The notes: generated by a model not told the origin, from the sequence alone. Numbered from the stretch's first letter, positions 11,484 through 24,530 are shown. The stretch is DNA of 64,000 nt from Certhia americana (GCA_018697195.1 JAGMWU010000047.1:124001-188000); one strand, 5' to 3'. Numbers and translations are program-made.

Positions 11484-12916
11484 AATATTGTCATGGTTTA
11501 ATCCTGACTGGACAATCTTGTAATACTGACACCTGATTAAACCAATGAAAAGGGTGGATACGCCTCTAGTGAATACACATTTTGAGATGAGAGTCCTGAA
11601 ATATCTCTCTTCTGGTTTTTGGTGGGGTGAGTTGAGAACCTTGGCCCGGCTGTCCCTCATGGCTGGGCCAGGCTGGGCTGAGGTTCCCCCTGCCCTCCCC
11701 CGGCACCCCTGGCAGGCAAAGGGGAAGGAGAGGCAGTGGCGAGATGCAGGGGGGGAAGGAAGGCTCAGTCCAGTCCTGGCTGCTGAGATTTGCTAATCCA
11801 GGACTGCCCATGCAGCAAAGGGGGGGCTGAGCCAGGCCTGGCGTCTGCTAAGCAGGGAAAGGGAGAGGTGATCAGCCCTGGTGTGAGACATCTGAAGCCC
11901 TGACCAGGCTGGGAAAATATCCTAGCCTCCCTCTGTCAGCACAGCTGGATTTAAAGGCAGCAGCCAGGTCTTGAGATCCTGTCACAAATCCAGCACAGCT
12001 ACCATGCACCAAGTGACTGCCCTAACCTGGCTGCTGCCCTGCTGTTAACTCTTTCCTGGTCAGATGAAACTTCCAAAGCATGAATCTTACCCAGAGAAAA
12101 AGAGGAGACCGGATGAAATGTAAAAAAACACAGTGTGAGATCTAAGGTCAGAGAAAGTGAGAAGAGAATCTTAAATGGAAAGGAAGATTGAAGGAGTGGC
12201 CTGGTTAAGTTGGACTTCTCTTGTGAGGCCATAGAGAATGGACTAAATACCCAGTAACCTATGGAGTGTTTTTTAGGGGGATGCAAGGTTCTAGTCATAG
12301 TTGTGAGTTGCTGGAGAAAATTGAACAGAGGAAGACCAAGAAAGAGAGAGATGATGCCCTCTGCCCATTAAGAGAAGATGACCTCTGTTCCTTGAGATGA
12401 GGGGAACTCTTGTTTTACACTAGAAGAGGCATCCTTAAACTGTACCCTAATAAACTGATATGGTCCATGAGCTGCTGTGGAAGGCTGTCTCATGGGAGGG
12501 ACTTCACAATGGCAACATTTCTTTCCCCAGGTGGGCCATTGTGGAGTGTGAGAGCAAGGCAACTAGTATCTTGTGGAAATCTCTATGGTATTCAAGAGAG
12601 ACTCCTTTCTTCTTGATGAATTGAGAAATGATTATTTTAAGGGTGATAAGTGACTGAGAATACCAAGTTTTGTCTTTTTATATTGGAGTAAGAAAGTGAA
12701 TAGTTGGTGGTGGGGGGAAGGAGAAGTGTTTTGAAGGTTTCATTCTGATTCTTGGTTTTTTTTTTTTTTTCTTTTTAGTGTTAGTTAATAAAGTTTTATT
12801 CCTTTTAAGTTTAAGCCTACTTTGCTCTTGATTGGGAAATTTCAAATTGGCAAACCAAAGCTGAGACATAAAATTGATGTTTCTGCCCAGTTTCAAACCA
12901 AAACTATGACAAATAT
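11484..12916 (+). mobile_element. 1.42 kb solo LTR of an endogenous retrovirus, with 5-bp target duplication
   Basis: The LTR proper runs 11,489-12,911. It starts TGTCATGGTTT and ends AAACTATGACA, an imperfect 11-bp terminal inverted repeat. It is flanked on both sides by AATAT (11,484-11,488 and 12,912-12,916), a 5-bp target duplication. That size is typical of ERVL-like (class III) elements. A TATA-like TTTAAA lies near 11,951. AATAAA lies at 12,787-12,792, about 120 bases before the right end, giving plus-strand orientation. A second copy at 40,463-41,858 is collinear throughout, with high identity in every block I compared. A T-rich run (12,756-12,776) is expanded here relative to that copy. 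No internal gag, pol or env sequence is present, so this is a solo LTR formed by recombination. At about 1.4 kb it is long for an LTR. Confidence 0.88.
12787..12792 (+). promoter_or_regulatory. AATAAA poly(A) signal in the first 1.4 kb LTR
   Basis: AATAAA followed by a T-rich stretch, at the same place in both copies of the long LTR. Its position about 120 bases before the LTR end fits the R-U5 boundary of retroviral LTRs. It suggests the element could end plus-strand transcripts that read into it; this is inferred from position. Confidence 0.55.
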
Positions 12917-15289
12917 ATATGTCATATCCAAAACTTACCAGAAGGAATATTAACTGCTGGATTTTGATGCAGAAATAATTTGTATTGAAACATTTCTTCT
13001 CTTTAGAAAAGACTGTGAAAATTAACTTCGAAATTTTTGACTTGAAGGGAAGAGCTTTTGATTTTAAACAAACTCTTCATATTTACTCTTTTGAACAACA
13101 TGGCATCTTGCTTCTTATTGTTATTGTGCTGATTAATTTTATCCATGTTTTAGAATACATCAATGCATATTGTCAATGCATATTAATCCACTGTACAGAT
13201 TCAGAATCTACAGCTCTATGTCTTTTTCCCGCGGCTGTTCATAATGAAAGATCAATATGCACATATGGATTTATTTATTAAAAATTATATGCTCTTTAAT
13301 ATGAAAGTAATATGATCTATGTTCTGAAGGTAGAATCTGCTATGATCCACCTGGGAAATAATTTATGTAATTAGGGGAAGGTAGTCTTGTCTTTTATCAC
13401 TGCAGGCAAGGCAGGAATTTTTTTCAGAGACAATGATGGTGTGTTTTATAGCATTTGGTATCAGTAAGTCCCTTAAGGGCTGAACATAAATGCAAATAAA
13501 TTAGGAGCTTAGTTGCATATTTGCAATTTATGGCACAGTACAGTTTCACCTACCAGCAGGAATACCATAAGAAAAGTAATTCTCTGCTAGATCTCTGACA
13601 CTTTCTTTGGGATTTTAGGGGGAAAAAATTACACAGGCAAAACAGAGTTCCTGTTTGCTTCCGAAATTTGAAATTTTTACTGTTTATAAATGTCAAGTCT
13701 GACATTCCAAGTTTGTTCCTTCTCCCCGTTTCTTAACCTTCTTATTGTAGATTTTTGGAAGTAGAGATGATGGGTACCTGAATACACACACACCCCACAA
13801 AAGTGCTGCTTAAAATCTGTTTGTTCCAACATTCCTTCACCTCGTTTATCTCATAAAAATGAAATTGTCTTACATATTATACATATTGTACCTTATATAT
13901 CAGAGTGAGTTGTTCTAATAATAACTTCTATCATCTGCAGTGACTCAAATGCTTGGCTCAGGGGTGTAAAAAGGATATTTCTCCATGACTTCAAAGTATA
14001 AACAGTCTTGCATGAGCTTTGCAGTGACATTGATGCAAGTGAACACATTTAGTGGTGTTCCTCTGTCCATATCACATTCAGTTCCCTGCTTGCATGCTGC
14101 AACCTTGTCTTTGTGGACAAAATCAGCTGAACCTGCAAGTCTTTTCATCATTTTGTATGCACTGATGTTATTGTTCAGCAAGGAAGGTCATGTTTTGGAA
14201 CACAAAGAAACTGGGGTACAGGGGAGGGTTCTCAATGTTAAACTGAGTGTGTGTGAAGGAACTTAAAACATTCTGCTGGAAATTGCTTTGTAAAAACAGT
14301 TCTTCCAGTGTGGGTGCTTGGAATTGGAGTGCTTTTTTAAAGTTATGGCTGAAAGGTTTTGGAGACACCTCTGATGATTTTCTATCTTCACTAAATTTCT
14401 ACTGTACAAGACTACTAATCTGTTTACTTATTTCCATGAGCATTTTTCTGTATGCCCATCCATCTGGCCTTTGGAATGCTTATACCTGGAAACTATAACC
14501 TGGAAGAGCTCAACCTAAAACAAGCTGCTGTTTTCTTTATTTTTCCAGCCCATCTCCTTTGTTTCTTTTGTCTATTTCTTTTTAAGACAAAGTACATGCT
14601 TATAGAAACCTCAACCTGAAAACCTTCCTGTTTACTGCTACATTTAACTGTCAGATATACTAAAGGCTTTTAATAAACATAATTCTGCTTTGAAAATAGC
14701 CATATCTAGATAGAAAGATGTTGTCAGGTTATAAGACCATTTTAGGTTGTTTCATTGAATGTGTAGCTCCAAAACAGCTTATTTTCCTTTCTTCATCTTG
14801 CAGCAAGAACGAAAGTGCCTTTATGTTCTATCAAGGCATAACATAGTTTGAAGTGTTTGAAAACTGCATGCTGAAAATCCTCCATTTCTGGCTTTCCATT
14901 GAATCCAAACAGTGTGCCAGTGCCTGGTGCTCCAGATACATGCAAATATATGTGCACCTGTCTGCAGTGGAGCTCTTCACATTGATAGAAATGTTGCTGT
15001 TTACTTCAGTGATTGCCCATTGAAGTAATGATAGTACATTTATATTTAGATAGTAGCATCTATTTCAAACAAACCTGAAGAACCTTATCATCATTAAGAC
15101 TCTCTGTCAGTCGTGAGGAATCCCTAGGGATTTCAGTGCATCATGTCTGGATTTTATCACAGGAACAGGGATATGGAGATTTGGGGGATTTGGGGAATCT
15201 TCTGAGTCAATTTGCAATCTTCACCACTTTAAAAGGAAAAAGTCTTTGCTAGCTGTTGAACTTAAACATATTTTTGGTAACACAAAGCA
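12917..15289. other. Unique AT-rich noncoding DNA
   Basis: No exon, RNA gene or interspersed repeat was recognised. Several frames of 80-98 codons on both strands (for example 12,985-13,281 and 13,985-14,266) lack recognisable domains, and their composition is that of the surrounding noncoding DNA. Confidence 0.65.
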
Positions 15290-16075
15290 ACTTCCAATCG
15301 TGGTGGGTGACAAGATAGCTGAAAAATTGGCTGGACCAGAGGACTGAAAGGGATGTGGTCAGTGGTGCTAAGTTCACCTGGTAGGCAGTTATCAATGTCA
15401 TGCCTAAGGATCTCATACTGGGGCCAGGAGTACGTCGTGTCTTTATTAACAACCTAGAAACAGGCTGGAGTATCCCAGGAGGTTGTCAGGTGATACCTGA
15501 TTGTGGGATGGCTGCACAATGGAAAGCAGGGCTGCTACTCAAAGCAGCTGAACAGTGATGAGAAAGTGGGCTGACAGGAGTATGACAGATCCAAGTGACT
15601 ACAGATGGGACGAGGAACCCGATTTTCAGACCAGGTGGAGGGCCAAACATCTGGAAAGCAGCTTGGCAGGAAAAAACCCAAAACCCAGGGCTGTCCTTGT
15701 GAAAAGCAAGTTGAAGGGGAATCACCAGCTTGTCCTTGCAGCAGAGAAGGTCAAAGGCATTCTGGGAGGTAATAGGAGGGCTGAGGGAGAGGATCCTTTC
15801 TCTCTGCTCAACACTGGATCCAGTGGGGGCTCACCAGTGCAAGATAAATAGAGATCTACCGGAGTGAGGCTTGTGTGGAGCCCCGGAGCTAATGGGAGAC
15901 TGCAGCATGAGGTGTGTGTGTGGGAGTCTGTGAGCTGGGCTTCTTCAGCTTGGAGAAGAGCAAGAGGAACTTTATTTCTCTGTACAGCTGCCTAATGGGG
16001 AACTGTGGAGGAGCTGGAGCCTGAGTTTTCTCAGAAGAAATCAGTGGAAGGTACTAGAAGCAATGGGCAATATTT
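15290..16075 (+). repeat. CR1 LINE fragment, plus strand (end of reverse transcriptase into 3' region)
   Basis: The plus strand follows the CR1 consensus order as I know it. GAAAAATTGGCTGGACCAGA begins near 15,318. ACTGGGGCCAGGAGT and a TCTTTATTAACAA block follow near 15,418-15,452. A GCAGAGAAGGTCAAAGGCAT block lies near 15,739. A CTTCTTCAGCTTGGAGAAGA block lies near 15,940, followed by a CAATGGGCA word near 16,063. The coding frame is broken by many substitutions and gaps, so this is a dead copy, truncated at both ends. The 98-codon frame at 15,555-15,851 covers part of the old CR1 open reading frame but not in one intact conserved frame. Confidence 0.87.
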
Positions 16076-18767
16076 CATATCATTACTATGAGTTCTCCAA
16101 AACAGTCATGTGCACATTCACTTTTGATCTATAAATATCTTCCAAAAGTTCTATTTTGACAGGATTTGGGACTGTATGTATCCAAGGAAACTACTTCTTT
16201 CTCATCAAGTAGAGTTGAAACTGCATTAATATCACATACATTAATATATATGCCAAATGAAAGAGGTTTTAAATTATTTTACATATGTACATCCAAAATG
16301 TATAATATATTTAAATACCGTAAGTACAATTATTCTGCATTTAGAAATCACTGTGTTCTTTTTGTACATTGAATGTTCTTATATTTTAATTTAGAGCTTG
16401 TTAATCTAAACCATAGAAATCCTTTTCACTGTCAAGTAATCATTTCTAAATATTTTTTTTCTAGAATGTAAGAGATGAATTTTTCAGCAAACACAATTCT
16501 AAGCTCATCCATCTGCATTTGTTCATGTGACAAATGAGGGAAGAAGAAAATATAAAATTATGTTTCTAAAGACAATTCTGATTTTTTCCTTTCTAATGCA
16601 AATGGAAATCTTTGGTATAAAATCATGCACAAGACTTTTAAAGAGAGAGTAATAGAGGAGAAAAATCTGGAATTACAGCTGTTATGTAATGATCAACAAT
16701 TTTTAAAGCTCTTTCCAGACTGTTGCCTTTTTAATGTCAAAAAAAGTTATTTACCAGATCCAAGTAATATTTTTTTTAGGTGAACTAGATACTTTTAAAG
16801 ACATTAATAGGCATGGTTATATTAGCAGTAGAGCCTCAAGCCAGTTACTGCACTTTATGTTTCCTCAACTCCCAAGTACCACTACAGAGAACAGAGTGCA
16901 TGCAAGGTTAGCTCCATTCTCCATGGCCTCAAAGGTCACAGACCATCCTGCCTCAGCAAGGAAAAGGACTGGAGAAAGCAAAGTTGGCATGCACAGGGCA
17001 TGTTCATTTTCTATGTCCTAACCATTCATCTTCCATGATGAGCAGGAGAGCAAATAATGCCCAAGTTAATAAAGCGGTGTTAAAATCTTACAGTGAATTT
17101 CATGTAAGAAGATTGCTGTGGTATTTTGCTTCAAATAATTTACAGAGGAAAAATGTCATTTCTTTGTACTTCAAAGAATAATTTCCTTTCAATGCTTTAA
17201 TTCTTAGCACCTTTTGGCTTTTTGTTTTAAATTGCAGCAGTCCTTTTTCAGGCTTTTTCTCTGTCTTACGCCTTCTTTTTTGGAAATGGCATTACTTCTA
17301 TAGAAAATACATCTTCTCCAGCTTCTAAACTCCAATGAAAAGAGCATATTTCTTTTCCTATAGGACAGTATATATTGTTTTGTATAGGACAAAGTAGTGA
17401 TTTCTTAGAGGCTTAGTAACAGAGCTGAGTGAAAACTACAAAATACACCAATAAACTGTTGATAAATGTAAAAATGAGAGGCTTAGCTGCTCCTTAAGCC
17501 CTCTTCTGGCTTTTAGCAGGATGCAGCTGACCATTACTATGAGTTCTTCAGAAAAAGCAGAAATATGCTTAGTACTGTATGAAAATAGATTCTCTAAACT
17601 GTGCCTCTGGTATTTCAAATTCACAGATCTGAGTCCTTATACCACAAGCATTTTGGATAGGAGGAATTGTTTGGTTCCTTAAAATACATGTAAGATTTCT
17701 GAAAGGGAAATGCTTAAAAAACCTACAATAGACATCTTTCTGCTTTCTTTGCATCTTGGGCTGTGATATCTGTGATATTATGAAGTGCATAAATAATGCT
17801 GAGAGAAAATAAGACATAATATAACTAATATTAGAGTAGCCTATTTAAAAAAAAAAAAAAAAAAAATGCCACTAGTCAAGCATGTAGGTGCCCAGAAAAA
17901 AACACAAACCAAACCAACCCCAAAAAATTAGAAAACACAAACCAACTGACACAACATTCATGATCTTTCCTTACTATGTTTAGATAGGTAGTTTCTGTTG
18001 TTGCCTTGTCATAGCAAACCCAGAGATTTGTTGGCTAATTTCACATCTCTGTTATGTGAATACATTCATTCATTCATAGTACTAAATGTGATTTAGTGAT
18101 TCTCACAGCACTCAGATGCCTCTAAAATTGGTCCCATAGGAGTTTTATGAGGAAGCACTGAGGAAGCCATGAACACACAGTGGCACAAAAAGCACCAATT
18201 GCCTGTTTATGCCTTCAGCATTTGTCTGGCAAAGCCAATTTCTAGAGCAAGGAGCTTCCAAGAATCTTCTGGTGTAGAAGTAGAACCCAGATGGTTTCCC
18301 AGTGTCTTTTCATTCCACCGAGAGTCTGGGCAATCTTTGCCTACTGTGTTCAACTTGGAGGGGAGAAACATCGTGCTAAATGTTGAGGGGCCAAATTGAC
18401 TCTTCAGGAGTGTGATGTTGTTGTAGTTAAGAACACCTCCCACTTATTTACAAGGTTGGACCACAGCGTCCCAACTTAAATGGTAGGTGAACCTCTGAGA
18501 TCTCATAATTGGTGGAAATGGGGTTTCACCAGTGTAGATGCTAAGCCCTCCAGAAACAACTATATACCTGTTGGGATCCAGAATGCAGAGAAGTATTTTT
18601 CTGCATATTTTAAAGAATCCAAGCCCTCTGACAAACACTATTTGTAACCTTCATCCATGGAAAGGGCTTCCTAGGCTCTGGGATGTAGCAGAACTTTTAA
18701 GAATATAAATTAGATAGTAGCATAATATGTAATTTATCACAGGGTGAGAAATTTAGTTTTTTGGGTT
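16076..18767. other. Unique AT-rich noncoding DNA with a 20-base A run
   Basis: No exon or interspersed repeat was recognised. A 20-base A run lies at 17,847-17,866, followed by an A/C-rich segment to about 17,945. A short CATT tandem occurs near 18,065. Small frames on both strands have no recognisable motif. Confidence 0.65.
17847..17866. repeat. Poly(A) tract
   Basis: Uninterrupted run of 20 A. The sequence upstream is unique and AT-rich. A processed retrocopy could in principle end here on the plus strand, but no transcript-like body was recognised upstream. Confidence 0.9.
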
Positions 18768-19143
18768 TGTTAGCATGGTAAGTAGATGAAGACAAGACAG
18801 AGGACCCTTGTTTTTAGTCTTCTTCCTCCTTCTTCATCTGCTCCATTTCCTGCAGTTCTGGGAACAGAACGATTGGTCACAATTTGCCGCAGTGTAGTAT
18901 CATGTGAATAGAAATATAGTGAATTATTGGAAGAAAAAGAGAAATCATGTGTGTTCTTGGTGATAATTGGGTGAATTATCTTTAAGAGAGCCTTGATTCT
19001 GTGTGTTTGAGGCTTTTTGGTGCCTTTTTTCCTGCACGCTAAGCTGGTGTTAATCCTGGTGTGCAGAAATTGCTGATAAGAAAATAATAAACAACCTGGA
19101 GAGCAAGAACAACCAAGAGTCCGGTTTGCCTTTTTACTTAACA
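18768..19143 (+). mobile_element. Probable 376-bp solo LTR
   Basis: The block begins TGTTAGCAT and ends ACTTAACA, so its ends form the short inverted repeat TGTTA/TAACA expected of an LTR. AATAAA lies at 19,086-19,091, 52 bases before the right end, and the intervening GAGCAAGAACAACC-type sequence looks like a retroviral R-U5 tail. The opening part (18,775-18,860) resembles a songbird LTR family I remember but cannot name. No matching target duplication is visible: the flanks read GGGTT and AGGAC. One boundary may therefore be wrong, or the copy is old. The 124-codon minus-strand frame at 18,770-19,144 spans the LTR almost end to end and is most simply a chance frame. Confidence 0.55.
19086..19091 (+). 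promoter_or_regulatory. AATAAA poly(A) signal in the 376-bp LTR
   Basis: Canonical hexamer 52 bases before the LTR end, the usual position in retroviral LTRs. It sets plus-strand orientation for the element. Confidence 0.45.
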
Positions 19144-22100
19144 AGGACTTCTGAAAAGGCCTCCCCTATCAGGGGTGAGACATGTGGGAGTGGGAGAGCT
19201 CCCACACATACCAAAGGAAAGGGTTAACCTAAGTGACACTTTTTGCACAAATATCCAATATTAAATATGTTCCTTAATGTCTGTTAAACCATATCACTCA
19301 TTTTGCTGCTTACCACTGGTGGTCAGTGAACCCCTCCCATGTATTTTTTTCTTTCTCTACAAGGGCTTCTCAGACCTTTTGTCAGGTCTGAACACTAATT
19401 TGGTATTTCTGTGCTCTCTTCTGAAAGCATGCAACGTGATCCATACATCTAAGCCTCCTACAGGCTAATTAAATAAAACTGTTACTGCTCTTTACAATCC
19501 ACAGTAAAGATCTGCCATATACATCATTATGGCTGAGTATTTCATCGAGTCAGAGATCTTCAATCATGACCAGAAGTTCTTCTGCTTAGGAGGGGTGGAG
19601 AGCAGCGCGGTCTTTGAGGCTGCATACCTAAGTAACTGCTGCATGGAAAAGGGATCTAAATTTGCTGCAGTTTCCTTGTGTTCTGTTGCCACATTCCATC
19701 AAAAGTCATGAATGCTCATAGGAAAACAGCAAAATGTCTTTTGTACTGCACAGGCTATCAGTGTACTGAGAGATAATTTTGGGAAAGCTAAAGCCTGAGA
19801 AGAAACACAACATAAAAGCTGGACCACCTGTTGGGGAAAGCTGCCTAGCATTCAGAGGACTTTCCAGGGTGTTCACAGTTATCATGCAGTCAACATTTAC
19901 ATTGCTATTAGATGAATCCCTTTGTAGACTCCTTCAGCTTTTCAGTGTAGTGAAACTCTGGTGGGTAGGTGAGGGGCTTTTTCATTTTGAGAGTGTGTGA
20001 ATGTGCAAGCCTGATGAAATAAATTTGGTATGCCAGTTCTAGGGTGCCTATTCATTAGTGTCCTCCTGCTGTTCACATTTTATTAATGAAGCAAACCATC
20101 ACCCCCCTACCAGCAGACACTTAATTCCTTCCCAGAATCCATCTGCTTTCCATGGTCCTTTGAAACCAGCTTTTTATGGAGTCAGCTTTAACAAAGTCTG
20201 GGTCAATTAAATACCAAATATTGTTATTTCACAGCTACAGCTCCTTTAAAGCATCTCTTAGCTGTGGTTAATTCTAAGATGATTTCTGGGGAGGGTTGGA
20301 CAACCAAGTACCTAGTTTAAAAGAAATTTATTCTTTGAGGACATCATGAAATAAAGATGGAATATAAATTCAGAATGGGAAAATTAAGAATGTGATTGTG
20401 AGACTCTCACTTAGACTCTGCTTAGACAAGTAACCACACTGGCTGCTTACTATGGGGTGCATGATATTCTAAGGATATCTTTTGACTCTAATGATGAATG
20501 TTTCAAACTTAAACAGAGAATACAGATATGCATCTAAGATTTTATGATTTGTTACAAACTTAATAAAGTAATTGTATGTGTAACTCTACACATACAATTA
20601 CTTTAGGTGCAACAGAGAATAAGAATATTACAATAGTATTTTGAGAATGAAATGACTCCATGACTCTGTCAAGTACTGAAATAAATTATGTAATATATTC
20701 TAAGCCTTTATTAAATATTAAAAAGTGTCATTTATATGACCTCCCTACTTCTAAAGGTCACTTTTATGCTTCAGGTTGGTGTCACGACTGGGTTAATAAT
20801 AACACTTTAATGTATAGAGGGGCATCATTGAAGAACTGGTGGCAGAAAGTTTAACAGAATGGATGTGGTGGGACCTAAAAACCAGTAGGGCTTAAATTTA
20901 ATTTTTGCTGAATGCCCAACTTTATCTTCCAGCTCAACATCTGCTGCTGAAGTTTGGGGAATACATAAAAAGATTTGCAATTCACCTCTAACTTTTTTAT
21001 ATAAATTATTTATTTAACCACTGACATTCAGTTTATCGCTCTCCTGTGTTTGCACTGTCTGGGATTTTTTCTGTTAAGACAGCCCAATCCGCAGCACTTT
21101 ACATAAAGGGTAATAAATTGTGAACTGTATCTCAACTGAAATGAGCTGACCCATAACTAAAGAGAGAAAAAAATGTTGTATTCAGTAACCACTGCATGTG
21201 TTTAACTAATGCTTGGATGGAAACTGCTTCATCTTCCTGCTTGATCTAACACTCCTGGCATTTGAGATCCACGAAACACTTACATAGTGCAGATGTAACT
21301 CACAGCTCGTGATAAAGGGTGAAGATATTTGAGTGGTAGGATTGAATGTACAATTATGTTATTGCCAGTGAATTAGGCATCCTCTCTTATCTGGACTAGT
21401 TGGTGTATTTGTATCTGGACCAGAGAGTGGTAGAGGTTTTGGGGATTGCTCTGGGGTTTGTTTGCATTGTTTTTCCTGACACTTGCCTCACAAACCATAG
21501 TAGATATCTGCCTGTCTCAGCAAGAAACTGCAGTTTGGAGATCCTGAGCATGAAAAATCAATGATTTTTCTTTCTGGAGGTATCTCTGTCAGAAAAGGTG
21601 AATATATCTCAATTGGATAAAAGGGGAGATGGTAATTTCTTCTGGTTTTGTTGTAAGAAATGATATATGGCCAATCAATTTCTTGCATTAAGTTTATATT
21701 TTACATGCACTTGCACGTTCCTATATGTTTTTTATAAATAAGAAACAAAACACTTTTTTTTTTGTAAACATCAGGGATCAGCCAGGATTCTGCTTGTAGT
21801 AAAAACAGACTATGTCATTGAGCCGTTTAGTGGAATGACAGGGAAACATTTTTTAAGTGGGATTTTTTTTGCTAGCATATGGCTAGACACTCTTTTTGTT
21901 ACCTTGTCTAATTCTGCAAAGCTATTGCTAAAATGTTAGAAAGAATGTACTAACTCCATGACAAGATCCATAAACAATATTGCAAAGTCACCATATGCTG
22001 TCCTGGTCTAGGTAATTCTTGTGTTTGTCAAGGCCATTAAGTTTAAAAATGTTTAAGACTAGTGTATTAGCCATGACCCCTGGTACAAATATTTATATTC

Positions 22101-24344
22101 TGGTGTTTTGTTCTATAGATGCTGGGGTTTGCAAATAGCAAGTGTATAACAAACACCTTGAGGTAAGCTGGAGGATTAATAACTATGGGAAAAATAATTT
22201 AATATCCATAAACATTTACATACAAATCATGCATATAGATAGGGAAATAAGGGATAGTCTTAAGTAAAGGAAATATAGGACTGGGAAACAGAAAGAGATG
22301 TTTTCATATGTGCCTGGTGTCTAACTTAAACACATTTCATTGTACTTTAAGTAGTCCCTGCTTTTTTATGTACTTTTGTCTTTATTATGAAGGTCAAACA
22401 ATATACCAGGCTTCACATTATAATAAGAATGAGGATTGGTCATAGTTTGGATCCAGCGACCATGCAAGCCAGAAACCCACATTTCTTTTTCTCCTTCTAT
22501 AATTTTTTTATTCAACACATCTCTAAGACCATGTTGCTGCTTAAAACAGCCTAGTCCAGGTAAAACTTCAATGCCCAGCTGCACTATATGTCCAAACTTT
22601 ACCTCAATGCCAAGTATGTTTATTAATCAGCTGCTAACGAATAAAATCTTTAAAAAAAAAGAAATTTCTAGTCTCCCATGCACTCTGCTGGATTGAAATA
22701 AGAAGAAATCTGAATATTCTGCTTGTTTGAAAAAGTTCAGTTTTTAAACAGTGAGTTATGTCATTTTAGTTTCACATTTCAACTTAGTAAGGAAAATATT
22801 TACTTTTAAGAATAGGAGGCAATATGCTGGAATATGAGATAGCAAACATCATGTTGTAATCAATACCTGGAGGTGGCTACTGCAACATCAGTCATAACAA
22901 TGACATTCTCAAAATGATGTGTTCATTGTACTGCAAGTTGTGTATAGCACAATCCTCTCAACAAATTCATTGAGACCCTCCTATTCCTTCAAACATTTTT
23001 TATATTAACATTCTACATTTTTGACCAGTTTTTTTGATTCAAATTAGTGGTGAAATACATAAAAATTTTAGCTTCTAAATACTGGTTCATCCTCCAATTG
23101 GGAGTAAAGGAACCTAAAGAATTTGCAAGTGGAGTAACTGAAAACTGTGGCCTTACTGTTAGCCTTTGGCTAGTGCTACCATATATTGTCTTTTGAAATA
23201 TTGCAATTTTTCCCCAGGTTCCCATCTTTCTCTTGAGAAGATCCTTCTGTACACTTATGAGAATGAATGTGATGTTTATTCCACAGGTATTTTAAGGAGA
23301 GCTTTTGGGCAGATAGTAATTTGTGTGATGACTTGTGTGTTTCAGCTGAATGGACTGAACATTTATTTCTCTTTGTGCTGCTAAAGTATGAAAATAATCT
23401 TAAAAAAAAAAGCCCCAAAACAAACAGATTTTTATTGTTCAAATCATGGTAAGGCTGCTTACTTTATAACAAAGTGCTCTACAAAAACTGTTGCTTCAAA
23501 TGTAAACATGACTCCCAGTGCCCCTGCCACGTAGACAAACAAGACCCCTCATCATAAACCTGAAATTGCATTTTAACCATAACAACTTGAACACTTACCC
23601 TCTGAAATGCTTCATTAATGAAAATACCAGGAGACATCTTTGCATCTAGAAGATTAGAGTAATTTAGAAATATTTGGTATTTCATTTTCAACATTAGAAT
23701 CTCTGGGTAATCATTAATTTTGGCCATTCAGCTTGTTCTATTTTTGTTTTTATTCTGTATATTTCTGCATTGATTTTAATTTTCTTTTCTCATCTCTGGG
23801 CAGAACCTAAGTTCTAAACAATTTTTAAGTGATTCATTTAAATGTTCTATGCTTTGAGTAATTTAGTTGTTTGTGAGGTTTTTATATATGCAACTACACG
23901 AAGTAGAAATCTAAATCAAAATAAAATACAACCATATAAAATGAAAATCAGCCAAAATGTTATTTTTATTTCACTACTTATTAGTCTTCCTTGCTAAAGA
24001 AAAAGACTAACTCTAGATTTTTCTCTTTTGCCTTCCTACATGCTCGCTTAATGGCCTGCTTGAAAACTGGGGCCTCACACTCAGGATGATATGCAAAGAG
24101 CCCGGATTAAGAAGTGCAAAGCGTTTGGCAGCAGTACCAATTTTATCATCTCCCACATCCCATGATCTGTCCTTACGTCTTGCATCAGCAGCATACCATT
24201 TAAAACCAAGAAAAATTAATCTGCTGTCCTCTCTGCCTCCAATTCCTCAAAGCACTAAGTAACACAAGAGTTCAGCTTAGCTACTGGAAGGGAAATATTT
24301 GACAACATTTGCAGCTGATTCAGCTGTGTTCTGAAGAAGACATT
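19144..24344. other. Unique AT-rich noncoding DNA
   Basis: No exon or interspersed repeat was recognised. Just right of the LTR, TGTGGGAG (19,181-19,188) and CTCCCACA (19,197-19,204) form a small hairpin. The strong hairpin at 20,564-20,605 is listed separately. All frames are under 90 codons and unrecognised. Confidence 0.65.
20564..20605. repeat. Perfect inverted repeat, 19-bp stem, 4-nt loop
   Basis: TAAAGTAATTGTATGTGTA at 20,564-20,582 is an exact reverse complement of 20,587-20,605, with loop ACTC. A perfect 19-bp stem is far longer than chance predicts for random sequence in a 64-kb window. The flanking bases do not extend the pairing, so the structure is compact. It could fold as an RNA hairpin if transcribed, extrude as a cruciform, or be the scar of a templated inversion during repair. 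The stem is shorter than that of most microRNA precursors. Its exact pairing suggests recent origin or constraint; the sequence alone does not say which. Confidence 0.9.
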
Positions 24345-24530
24345 GTCACAGAATCACACAATCATTTCAATTGGAAAAGTCTTCCAAGATCATAGTCCAC
24401 CACTGAATGGTGTCCCTAAGCACCACATCTGCATGGCTTTTGAATACCTCCAGGGATGGTGACTCATCTGCTTCCCCAGACAGCCTGTTCCCATGCCTGA
24501 CTGTTTCAGCTCATGTCTTTCCTTATTTGA
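24345..24530 (-). repeat. CR1 LINE 3' end, minus strand (short)
   Basis: The plus strand opens with TCACAGAATCACACAATCAT, an antisense form of the CR1 3' end. It then gives TTGGAAAAGTCTTCCAAGAT, CACCTC-like ATACCTCCAGGGATGGTGAC and CAGACAGCCTGTTCCCATGC, all in the order expected of antisense CR1. The match fades near 24,530. The copy is about 185 bp, 5'-truncated and diverged, so it is inactive. Confidence 0.9.

Noticed and set aside
18770..19144. 124-codon minus-strand open frame.
   Set aside because: It spans the probable 376-bp LTR on the antisense strand, shows no recognisable motif, and is best explained as a chance frame.
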